Assembly (NCBI RefSeq): GCF_013366925.1
Contig: NZ_JAALDK010000001.1
Span: forward strand, 4,643,165 to 4,707,164
Source of the DNA: Paraburkholderia youngii
GTDB taxonomy: Bacteria; Pseudomonadota; Gammaproteobacteria; Burkholderiales; Burkholderiaceae
DNA: 64,000 bases
Direction of reading: 5' to 3'
Positions 28,077-35,815 of the stretch are shown here, piece by piece. Made by a program: the position numbers and the translations under genes. The notes beneath the pieces are model-generated. The model was given only the letters and a program-made list of their open reading frames with translations. It made no database searches and was not told the origin of the DNA. The number at the start of each line of letters is the position of its first letter. Position 1 is the stretch's first letter.

Positions 28077-28202
28077 TCATTCGGCCATTGCATCATCGAC
28101 GCGCTCGCGCGCGGGCGGCACGCTGATCAGCCACAGAAAGATCACGCACAGGCCGCCACCAAGGCCCCAGTTCAACCAGTCCACAGGCAAGCCCGACAAC
28201 AT
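28077..28202 (-). CDS. 41-residue single-pass membrane protein coupled to asmA
   Basis: Starts MLSGLPVDWLNWGLGGGLCV and continues IFLWLISVPP, one predicted transmembrane helix at about residues 8-28, ending in a charged PARERVDDAMAE tail. Its ATG overlaps the stop of the AsmA-family gene (TGATG), a hallmark of translational coupling, so the two proteins are probably made together. It is too short for routine gene calling. Function is unknown; an accessory role to the AsmA protein in envelope lipid handling is an inference. Confidence 0.6.
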   Translation of the reverse strand: MLSGLPVDWLNWGLGGGLCVIFLWLISVPPARERVDDAMAE

Positions 28203-30700
28203 CAGCTGCCCTTGTAGTCGGCCGCGCTCGCCGGCGACTGCGTCGCGGGCTTGCGATTGCGATCCGTCGCGGCCGGCGACGACGCGCCGCCCGAGGACTT
28301 GTTGACCGGCGCGCCCTCCAGCGACATCGGCGCCTTCGGCTGTTGCTTCACGCCCGGCGCCGGCGCGTTCGGCATCTGCCGCACCTGCGCGAGCAATTGC
28401 GTGCACGGCAGCGGCTTGTTGTTGCTCGGCGCGAGCAGCGGGATCAGCGCCGCGAACGGATTGATCAGCCCGAGCCCGACCGCCGCGCCGCCACGCAGCG
28501 CAAGCGCGGCCGCATTGACACCGACGTGCGGGTCCTTGAAGGTGCCCTTCACGTACAGCGGCGAGCGCAGCGAAAAGACCCGGAAGCCCTTCGTATGCGG
28601 ATGCACGCCGAGGTCCATCGTTTCGTCGCGCAGATTGATGTGACCGTCGATGTTGATCACCGCGTCGTCGGTATCGAGCGCGAACACGCGCGCTTCGAGC
28701 ACGCCGTCGGTCGCGACGAAATCGGCGGCCGCGCAGTTGATCTTCACGTCGCGATTGCCGAACAGCTTTTCATAGACGACGTTCGCGACGTTCAGGCCGG
28801 CCGCCTCCATCAGCAGACGGCTCACGGTGCCCTCGCTCACGAGCGCCTTCAGCTCGCCGTTCGAAGTCGCGGCGAGCGCCGCCGGAGAGTTGCCGGTCGC
28901 GGACAGCGACGCGTCGCCGTTGATCTCGCCGAGCGCGCTCTGCATCGTCTTGAAGTTCGGGAACAATTGCTTGAGCTTCAGATGCCGCGCCGACATCGCG
29001 AAGCGCCCCTTCAACGGCGCCCCGCTGCCATCGAGATAAATGTCCGACGCGAGCGAGCCGCCCGCGACGCCGAACTTGAGCGGCACGAGCGACAGCACGC
29101 CGTCGGTCATCACGACATGCGTGTACAGATCCGTGATCGGCAGATTCGCGTTCTTGATGATGCGCCGGCCGGTGAACTTGACGTCGGCGTCGATCGCCTT
29201 CCAGCGGTCGGTGCGGAACTCCTCGACCGGCAGCGCGCGGTTGCTCGGCTGCGCGGCAGCGCCGCCGCGCTTCGCCTTGCTCGCGTTCGAATCGGCGCCG
29301 ATCACCGGCGCGAGATCCGAGAATTGCAACAGATGCGACTCGAGTTCGCCTTTCAGCAGCGGACGCGGCTGGCGGCCGGTATAGGTCAACGAACCGTTCA
29401 GATCGCTGCCGCCGACCCGGCCTGTAAAGTTTTCATACGTGAACACGTTGCCGCTCGATTTGAACCGGCCGATCAGATGGCCCTCGGTCGCGTATGGCGG
29501 GGTCTCGGGCAGGGTCACCCCCGTCAGCGAATATAGCCGGGCCATGCTGTTGCCTTGCAGCCAGAGACGCAGATCGAGCGCCGCGAGATGCGCCGGATCG
29601 GTGACCGTGCCGACGAAGGCGATATGCAGGTCGCCGGCTTTGACGTCGGCCTGCACCGGGAACGGCCGGTTCGCGTCCTGCAGCGCGAGCACGCCGCCGA
29701 GCTTGCCGCTGCCCGACAGCGGCGTGCGGTTGTAGATGCCCTTGACGGTCCAGGCGATCGCATAGAGCGGCGTCGCGCGTGGCGCGCCGGGTGCGGTGCC
29801 GCTCGCGGCCGAGACGGCCGCAGGCGTGCTGGCGCTCTCACTGGCGGTTTCACCACCTGGCGCGGCGGCGCCGCTCGTCGCGAGCGCGCCGGAAGTCGCG
29901 GGCGCGCCTGATGTTGCAGCCGGGCCCGAGGCTGCCGACGCCTGTGCCGGCGTCTGTGCCTCAGAAGCTGCCGCTTCGGAAGCCGCCTTCGCCGCCGAGG
30001 CCGCCTGCGCTTCGGCCTGCGCGGCAAGCTGGCTCGCACCCGCGCGGCCGATCGCCTGCGCCGACGCGCTGCGCGAGGCCGCCTCCTGCTGCTTCAGCGC
30101 GTCGCCGATCGGGATCGGCTGCCCGAGCGTATCGACGACCATCTGCACCTCGACCTTCTTCTGCTGATCCGAGAGCGCGATATTGCCCTTCGCGAACGCG
30201 ATATCGTGCAGATCGAGCTTCCACTCGGATGGCCCGGTCGATGAAGGCAGTTTGAAGGTCCAGTTATTGCGGCCGTCTACAAGACGTTCGAGATCGACCG
30301 ATGGATTCACGAGGTTGATCGCCGGAATCACGATGTCGTGCGCGAGGAGCGGCAGCACCTCGACTTCGAAGTCGATTTCGTCGAGCGTCGCGAACTGCGG
30401 CTGTTTGGCCCAGTCGGGATTGCCGATCGTGATGTTGGCGGCCGAAAAGCGCGGCCAGGGCACCCAGCCGCGCCAGCCGGTTTCGCCGACCGCATGACGC
30501 CAGCCCACCTTCAGATCGCCGTTGATCGCGAACGGCCTGCCGATCGCCTGGCTGACCTTGTCGTCGATGTAAGGCCGCGCGCGGTTCCAGTCGAAGGTCA
30601 GGATGAAGATGACGAGCGCAACGATCAGGATGACGAGCACCGCCAGCAGCCATGCAAGGATTTTTCCGACCCGTCGTCCGATGCTGCTCGACACTGCCAT
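28202..30700 (-). CDS. AsmA family protein
   Basis: 832 residues. An N-terminal transmembrane anchor (LAWLLAVLVILIVALVIFIL) is followed by a large periplasmic beta-rich AsmA/DUF748-like chain (VLPLLAHDIVIPAINLVNP, then a C-terminal AsmA_2 region with MDLGVHPHTKGFRVFSLRSP and VKGTFKDPHVGVN). AsmA-like proteins bridge the periplasm and are implicated in phospholipid traffic to the outer membrane. Residues about 205-305 are an Ala/Ser/Gly-rich insertion with repeats of ATSGA, interrupting the family core. The C-terminal tail is Pro/Ala-rich. Its stop overlaps the start of a 41-residue membrane protein. Confidence 0.92.
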   Translation of the reverse strand: MAVSSSIGRRVGKILAWLLAVLVILIVALVIFILTFDWNRARPYIDDKVSQAIGRPFAINGDLKVGWRHAVGETGWRGWVPWPRFSAANITIGNPDWAKQPQFATLDEIDFEVEVLPLLAHDIVIPAINLVNPSVDLERLVDGRNNWTFKLPSSTGPSEWKLDLHDIAFAKGNIALSDQQKKVEVQMVVDTLGQPIPIGDALKQQEAASRSASAQAIGRAGASQLAAQAEAQAASAAKAASEAAASEAQTPAQASAASGPAATSGAPATSGALATSGAAAPGGETASESASTPAAVSAASGTAPGAPRATPLYAIAWTVKGIYNRTPLSGSGKLGGVLALQDANRPFPVQADVKAGDLHIAFVGTVTDPAHLAALDLRLWLQGNSMARLYSLTGVTLPETPPYATEGHLIGRFKSSGNVFTYENFTGRVGGSDLNGSLTYTGRQPRPLLKGELESHLLQFSDLAPVIGADSNASKAKRGGAAAQPSNRALPVEEFRTDRWKAIDADVKFTGRRIIKNANLPITDLYTHVVMTDGVLSLVPLKFGVAGGSLASDIYLDGSGAPLKGRFAMSARHLKLKQLFPNFKTMQSALGEINGDASLSATGNSPAALAATSNGELKALVSEGTVSRLLMEAAGLNVANVVYEKLFGNRDVKINCAAADFVATDGVLEARVFALDTDDAVINIDGHINLRDETMDLGVHPHTKGFRVFSLRSPLYVKGTFKDPHVGVNAAALALRGGAAVGLGLINPFAALIPLLAPSNNKPLPCTQLLAQVRQMPNAPAPGVKQQPKAPMSLEGAPVNKSSGGASSPAATDRNRKPATQSPASAADYKGS

Positions 30701-30911
30701 TGAAAGGCTCCGCGTGTTGTTCCACGTTGTGCACCGTGCAGCAGTTATCGTGCCTGGCGCGTGGCAATGAATCGTCGCGCCGGTTGTGGGTTGTGTGCGC
30801 TATTCGCGCCTCGCCGTTTTATCATGGCGCACGCTTTGCCGACAGACCGACCGGCGCATTGACGCCGTCGCGCCGGCATCGAAGCGACACCCTCCCCACG
30901 ACGCTCCAACC

Positions 30912-31655
30912 ATGACGACCGATGTTCCTCTCCTTTTCGCCGACGGCATCGTGCGGCGGGATGCGCAGCGCGGCCAGACGCTGTTGCAGCAGACCACTTT
31001 CGTGCTGCGCGCCGGCGAGCGCGTCGCGATCACCGGACCGTCCGGCTCCGGCAAGAGCGTGTTCCTGCGCGCGCTCGCGCTGCTCGATCCGATCGATGCA
31101 GGGCGCATCTTGTGGCATGGTGCGCCGCTCGTGCGAGCGGCGATTCCGCGCTATCGGCGCGGCGTCGCGTATATCCGGCAGCGGCCCGCGCTGATCGACG
31201 GCAGCGTCGAAGACAATCTGCGCTATCCGTTCGAGCTGCGCGCGTATCGCGACGCGCGCTTCGATCGCGTGCGGGCGGCCACGCTTGCGATGCAGGCCGG
31301 CCGCGGCGAGGACTTTCTCGGCAAGCGCGCAAGCGAATTGTCGGGCGGCGAAGCGCAGATCGCCGCGCTGATCCGGGTGCTGCAACTCACGCCCGAAGTG
31401 TTGTTGCTCGACGAGCCGACCGCGTCGCTCGACCCGGCTTCGTCGCGCGCGATCGAAGCGCTCGTGCAGGCATGGTTCGATGCCGCGCCTCGCGCTCACG
31501 CATCGATATGGGTATCGCACGATCTCGAGCAGGCGGCACGCATGAGCGAACGGCATTTGACGATGCGCGCCGGCGTGCTGGCCGAACACACCACGGTGCG
31601 GCGCGACGCGGACCAACGCGATGTTGCGGGCCTGCGTCGGGAGTCCCGCCCATGA
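30912..31655 (+). CDS. fetA: ABC transporter ATP-binding protein FetA
   Basis: 247-residue ATPase of the FetAB (YbbL-YbbM) exporter, linked in E. coli to iron export and oxidative-stress resistance. Walker A TGPSGSGKSV at 41-50, signature ELSGGEAQIAAL, Walker B VLLLDEPTASLDP and the switch histidine in WVSHDLEQA. The ATG at 30912 is the family-like start. Its TGA overlaps the fetB ATG (ATGA), so the two subunits are translationally coupled. Confidence 0.92.
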   Translation: MTTDVPLLFADGIVRRDAQRGQTLLQQTTFVLRAGERVAITGPSGSGKSVFLRALALLDPIDAGRILWHGAPLVRAAIPRYRRGVAYIRQRPALIDGSVEDNLRYPFELRAYRDARFDRVRAATLAMQAGRGEDFLGKRASELSGGEAQIAALIRVLQLTPEVLLLDEPTASLDPASSRAIEALVQAWFDAAPRAHASIWVSHDLEQAARMSERHLTMRAGVLAEHTTVRRDADQRDVAGLRRESRP

Positions 31656-32458
31656 GCCTGCAGAATCTGAGCTTGTGGGACGTCGCAATCGCGACGCTGC
31701 TGATCGTCGTGAATGGCGTGGTGTCGGTCGCGTTGAAACTCGATCTCGAACGCAAGCTCGCATGGGCGGCGGTGCGCACCGTGGTCCAGTTGCTCGCGAT
31801 CGGCTATGTGCTCGGCTGGGTGTTCAGTTTCGCTCGCTGGTACGTGGTGCTGCCGCTGATGATCGTGATGACGCTGATCGCGGGTTTCGCCGGCGCGCAG
31901 CGCGGCAGCCACACCTATGCCGGACAACGCGCCGACAGTGTGCTGTCGATCTGGGTCAGCTCGTGGCTCGTGGCCGCGGTGGGACTGTTCGTCGTGATCC
32001 GCATCCATCCGTGGTACGAGCCGCAATATGCGATTCCGATTCTCGGCATGATCCTCGGCAACACGCTGACCGGTGTATCGCTCGGCATCGAGCGGATGAC
32101 CGAGGAACTGACCGCGCGGCGCGACCGCGTCGACATGGCGCTCGCGCTCGGCGCGACACGCTGGGAGGCCGCGCAGGCGCCGGCGCGCCAGGCGGTGCGC
32201 GCGGGCATGATGCCGACGTTGAATCAGATGGCGGTGGTCGGCGTCGTCAGTTTGCCGGGCATGATGACCGGGCAGGTGCTGGCCGGGCAGTCGCCATTGC
32301 AGGCGGTGCGCTATCAGATCGTCATCATGTTTCTGATCGCGGCGGCGTCGGCGCTGGGGACGGTGGGCGCAGTGCTGCTCACGTACCGACGACTGTTTTC
32401 GGCCGAGCATCAGTTCTTGCCGGCGCGGCTCGTCGAGCGTGAGGCACGCAAAGGATGA
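31652..32458 (+). CDS. fetB: ABC transporter permease FetB (UPF0014)
   Basis: 268-residue polytopic membrane subunit partnering FetA, with about seven transmembrane helices. Family signatures are LALGATRWEAAQAPARQAVR and GVVSLPGMMTGQVLAGQSPL. The ATG overlaps the fetA stop by four bases. The metal specificity, iron in the E. coli counterpart, is not readable from this sequence. Confidence 0.92.
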   Translation: MSLQNLSLWDVAIATLLIVVNGVVSVALKLDLERKLAWAAVRTVVQLLAIGYVLGWVFSFARWYVVLPLMIVMTLIAGFAGAQRGSHTYAGQRADSVLSIWVSSWLVAAVGLFVVIRIHPWYEPQYAIPILGMILGNTLTGVSLGIERMTEELTARRDRVDMALALGATRWEAAQAPARQAVRAGMMPTLNQMAVVGVVSLPGMMTGQVLAGQSPLQAVRYQIVIMFLIAAASALGTVGAVLLTYRRLFSAEHQFLPARLVEREARKG

Positions 32459-32528
32459 CTCACCGGGATGACACGCTAACGCATGTGACGGTTCGCGCAC
32501 GCGGCCATCACCGCGCGCGCTGGATCAT

Positions 32529-33077
32529 TCAACGCTTCGCGGTGACGGCGACCTCAGTGCCATCGTTCAGCGTCAGCGTTTTCGTCGTGCCGTTGACCGG
32601 CATCGTGAAACGCACGATCTGACTCATGCGCACATCGTTCGGACACTTGAGCGACTTGCCTGCGCTCGTCACGGTTTTGACACCATGCGGCGTCTGCGCC
32701 TGGAAGCTCAGCTGTACGGTCGCGGTGCCGTCGCTCGCCACCACCGGTGCGAGACGGATCTGCGTCTGGCGGATCATCGCGCCGTTCTCGTCGACCGGCA
32801 GCGACGCATAGTCCGGGCATGCGTCGGTAGCGGGCACCGGACCGCCGGGCGGCACGGTCTTCCACGTGAAGTCGTCCGTTTCGCCCGAGCGGATCGTGCG
32901 GGTCTCCTGGGAATTGCCGAACTGTTTCGACGTGACGCGAACGGTGTAGCGGATCGGACCGTCGAGCGCGGCCTTGTTGGTCACCGTGATCGGCGTGGCT
33001 GCGTGAGCAGCCGGCTCGAGCGCGCAGGCGAGAGAAGCGACAATCGAAACGGCGGAGAGTTTGAAGCTGAAGCTCAT
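32529..33077 (-). CDS. Secreted protein of unknown function
   Basis: 182 residues. The signal peptide has hydrophobic core LSAVSIVASLACAL and cleavage after AHA. The mature chain is a Thr/Val-rich beta-type protein with two cysteines (in ATDACPDYA and KSLKCPNDV) that could form a disulfide in the periplasm, and ends TLNDGTEVAVTAKR. The ATG at 33077 begins the signal peptide and has a GAGGTGA site upstream. No enzyme motif was seen. It is convergent with fetB. Confidence 0.78.
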   Translation of the reverse strand: MSFSFKLSAVSIVASLACALEPAAHAATPITVTNKAALDGPIRYTVRVTSKQFGNSQETRTIRSGETDDFTWKTVPPGGPVPATDACPDYASLPVDENGAMIRQTQIRLAPVVASDGTATVQLSFQAQTPHGVKTVTSAGKSLKCPNDVRMSQIVRFTMPVNGTTKTLTLNDGTEVAVTAKR

Positions 33078-33310
33078 ACTGTCACCTCGTTGTTGTGCCG
33101 CTGCGCGCTCGCGTCGACGCGATTGCCCGTGCACTGTTCGCGCACTGCCGAGGCCCGGCCGGTTCACACCGCCTTGCCTCGCCGCAAGACACGCAACCGT
33201 TTTGGCATGCTGCGTCGTCAGTCTAACGCCAAGCGCGCTGCCGCGCGTGTCGTGTAGGCTCGGGTGTTAACCCGCTTGCGGCGACGCGCTTTCTGCGCGT
33301 CGATTTCATC

Positions 33311-34327
33311 TCAGAAGCCGGTCAGCACCAGCTTGCCGATCGCGCGCCCTGCTTCCAGCAACCGATGCGCGCGGCGCAGATTCTCGGCGTTGATGCGGCC
33401 CAAGTCCTCGCCGAGCGTCGTGCGCAACGTGCCCGCGTCGACGAGGCGCGCGACCTCGGTCAGCAGCTTGTGCTGCTCGATCATGTCGGGCGTGCCGAAC
33501 ATCGAGCGCGTGAACATGAATTCCCAGTGAAACGCGGCGCTCTTCGCCTTCAGCAATTCGACCGGTACCGCGGCGCTGTTTTCGACGATCGTGCAGATAC
33601 CGCCTTGCGGTTTGATCAGTTCGGCCGCGGCCGGGAAATTGCGATCGGTGTCGTTGAAGATCAGGACGTAGTCGACCTGTTCGATGCCGAGCTCTTTCAT
33701 CTGCGCGGACAGATCGCCAAAGTGATCGACGACGTGATCCGCGCCGAGCTCCCGTGCCCATTTCGCCGATTCGGGCCGCGACGCGGTCGCGATCACCTTC
33801 AGCTTGGCGAGCTGCTTGGCGAGCTGGATGCCGATCGAGCCGACCCCGCCCGCGCCGCCGAAAATCAGCACCGTGCGGCCTGCGTCGGCGCCCTGCGGCG
33901 ACACGCCGAGGCGGTCGAACAATGCTTCCCATGCAGTGATCGCGGTCAGCGGCAAGGCGGCCGCGTGCGTGAAATCGAGCGACGCCGGCTTGTGTCCGAC
34001 GATCCGTTCGTCCACCAGATGAAACTCGCTGTTGGCGCCCGGCCGCGTAATGCTGCCCGCATAAAACACGGGATCGCCGACCTTGAACAGCGTGACCTCG
34101 GGCCCGGCCGCGACGACGGTGCCGGCCGCGTCCCAGCCGAGCACGCGCGGCGTCTTCTCGACGCTATCCTTCGGCGCGCGCACCTTGGTGTCGACCGGGT
34201 TCACCGAAATGGCTTCGACCTTGACCAGCAGATCGCGGCCGCTCGCTTCGGGTTTGGGGATCTCGACGTCGACGAGCGCTTCGGCGTGATCTATTGGCAG
34301 ATAACGGTAGAGTCCGACGGCTTTCAT
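33311..34327 (-). CDS. Zinc-type alcohol dehydrogenase-like / quinone oxidoreductase (MDR family)
   Basis: 338-residue NAD(P)H-dependent medium-chain reductase. GroES-like N-terminal domain (KVEAISVNPVDTKVRAP, LGWDAAGTVVAAG), then a Rossmann domain with VLIFGGAGGVGSIGIQLAKQ. The catalytic and structural zinc cysteines of true alcohol dehydrogenases are absent, which fits the zinc-independent quinone-oxidoreductase branch. AGGAG five bases before 34327 sets the ATG. It diverges from a LysR regulator across 112 bases, the standard layout for a LysR-controlled gene. Confidence 0.9.
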   Translation of the reverse strand: MKAVGLYRYLPIDHAEALVDVEIPKPEASGRDLLVKVEAISVNPVDTKVRAPKDSVEKTPRVLGWDAAGTVVAAGPEVTLFKVGDPVFYAGSITRPGANSEFHLVDERIVGHKPASLDFTHAAALPLTAITAWEALFDRLGVSPQGADAGRTVLIFGGAGGVGSIGIQLAKQLAKLKVIATASRPESAKWARELGADHVVDHFGDLSAQMKELGIEQVDYVLIFNDTDRNFPAAAELIKPQGGICTIVENSAAVPVELLKAKSAAFHWEFMFTRSMFGTPDMIEQHKLLTEVARLVDAGTLRTTLGEDLGRINAENLRRAHRLLEAGRAIGKLVLTGF

Positions 34328-34439
34328 GGCTGCTCCTCGTGGGTTCGGTTGATGTGCAAGCATGACCCGAATCGTAAGACGGTTCTTATTCTGCTAAAAC
34401 AGTCATAATCACTGAAACATTTTTTGGTTTTTCAGAATA
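34328..34439. promoter_or_regulatory. Divergent control region, oxidoreductase / LysR
   Basis: This AT-rich 112-base gap contains an inverted repeat CTGAAA (34412-34417) / TTTCAG (34430-34435) just before the lysR ATG, and a CATAAT hexamer at 34404-34409. These are plausible parts of a LysR-type operator and promoter. The exact binding site is not established. Confidence 0.4.
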
Positions 34440-35408
34440 ATGAACGATTCAACTCCGGCTGGGCGGTCCCTGCCCAGCGAGCGCGAACGGCTCGATCTGC
34501 TCGATGTCGGGCTGTTCGTGCGCGCCGCGCTGCTCGCCAACGTGTCGGCGGCCGGGCGCGAGTTCGGTTTGTCGGCGGCGGTCGCGAGCGCTCGGATCGC
34601 CCAACTCGAAAAGCTGCTCGGCGCGCGTTTGTTGCATCGGACCACGCGCCGCATCAGCCTCACCCAGGACGGTGAAGTGTTCATGACGCGCGCCGAGGCG
34701 CTGCTCGACGCGGCCGCCGCCGCACGCGCAGCGGTCGGCCGCGCGCAGGCCGAGCCGCAGGGACGGCTGCGCGTGACGATGCCGTCGTCGTTCGGGCGTC
34801 AGCATGTGTCGCCGGTGATCAGCGAGTTTTTGCGCCGCTATCCGGGCGTCAACGTCGATCTGCGCCTGACGGATCAGGTGGTCGATCTGGTCGACGCGGG
34901 CATCGATGTCGCGATCCGCGTCGGCGTGCTGAAGGATTCGTCGCTGGTCGCGCGGCGGCTCGCGGTCAATCGCCGCGTGCTGTGCGCGGCCCCCGCCTAT
35001 CTGGCCGCGCACGGCACGCCGCATCATCCGTCGGATCTCGCGCGGTACGAGTGCATCATCCTGTCGGAGCAGCGCGACTGGCGCTTCGTGACGCCCACTG
35101 GCCCGCTCGACGTGCGCGTGAGCGGCCGCCTCGTCACCGACAATGGCGAGGTGATTCGCGACGCGCTGCTCGCGGGCTTCGGCATCGCGCTGAAATCGAC
35201 ATGGGACGTGGCACCCTATCTGCGCAGCGGCGAACTCGTCAGTGTGCTCGACAGCTATCCGCTCGCGGACGACGTCGCGATCTGGGCCGTGTACCCGAGC
35301 CGCGCGTTCGTGCCGCCGAAGACGCTCGCATTCATCGACTTCGTCGCCGCGCATTTCGGCGATCCGCCGTATTGGGACCGGGAGCCGGTTGGACTGGCGG
35401 GCGCGTAG
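34440..35408 (+). CDS. LysR-family transcriptional regulator
   Basis: 322 residues. The N-terminal winged HTH covers about 18-80 (FVRAALLANVSAAGREFGLS, then ARIAQLEKLLGARLLHRTTR, ISLTQDGE), followed by a linker helix and a periplasmic-binding-like effector domain from about 105 (GRLRVTMPSSFGRQHVSPVI, VDLVDAGIDVAIRVG, GIALKSTWDVAPYL). It is divergent from the MDR oxidoreductase and is probably its regulator. Confidence 0.92.
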   Translation: MNDSTPAGRSLPSERERLDLLDVGLFVRAALLANVSAAGREFGLSAAVASARIAQLEKLLGARLLHRTTRRISLTQDGEVFMTRAEALLDAAAAARAAVGRAQAEPQGRLRVTMPSSFGRQHVSPVISEFLRRYPGVNVDLRLTDQVVDLVDAGIDVAIRVGVLKDSSLVARRLAVNRRVLCAAPAYLAAHGTPHHPSDLARYECIILSEQRDWRFVTPTGPLDVRVSGRLVTDNGEVIRDALLAGFGIALKSTWDVAPYLRSGELVSVLDSYPLADDVAIWAVYPSRAFVPPKTLAFIDFVAAHFGDPPYWDREPVGLAGA

Positions 35409-35430
35409 GCGTCACGCCCGGTACGCGGCG

Positions 35431-35733
35431 TCAGCGCTTGCCACTCTTCGCGCCGACCTGCTTGCGATCCGAATTCACATCGGCATGCGAGTCGTTCTGC
35501 GTGCGCTGCTGATACTCGCCGCCGCCGCGGCGGTCGGTATCCTGCAAGCCATGCTCGATATCCTCATGCGCCTGCTTGCCGACATCGCGCGGATGGTCCT
35601 CGTGCTGTGACTGCGGATGCTGGTCGGTTTCATGCGGCAGCGGCGCCGCGGCTTCCTGCAACGACTTCGGGTCCTTGTTCGCGTGCGGGTCGGCTTGCGA
35701 CTCGCCATCAGTCGATTGCGGCAGGGTCTTCAT
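35431..35733 (-). CDS. Small hydrophilic, probably disordered protein
   Basis: 100 residues starting MKTLPQSTDGESQADPHANK. It is extremely rich in Asp, Gln, His, Glu and Lys, with no hydrophobic core (HETDQHPQSQHEDHPRDVGK, EYQQRTQNDSHADVN). An AAGGAG site precedes the ATG. It lies 82 bases downstream of ligD on the same strand. The composition recalls stress-induced hydrophilin-like proteins. No domain was recognised, so no function is claimed. Confidence 0.65.
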   Translation of the reverse strand: MKTLPQSTDGESQADPHANKDPKSLQEAAAPLPHETDQHPQSQHEDHPRDVGKQAHEDIEHGLQDTDRRGGGEYQQRTQNDSHADVNSDRKQVGAKSGKR

Positions 35734-35815
35734 TGCATTGCTCCTTCGCGAAGCGCGTTCGCGCACTGAGTGCGCATGGCGAATTCGCGGGTTGTTCTGC
35801 CACCTGGACGAGCAC

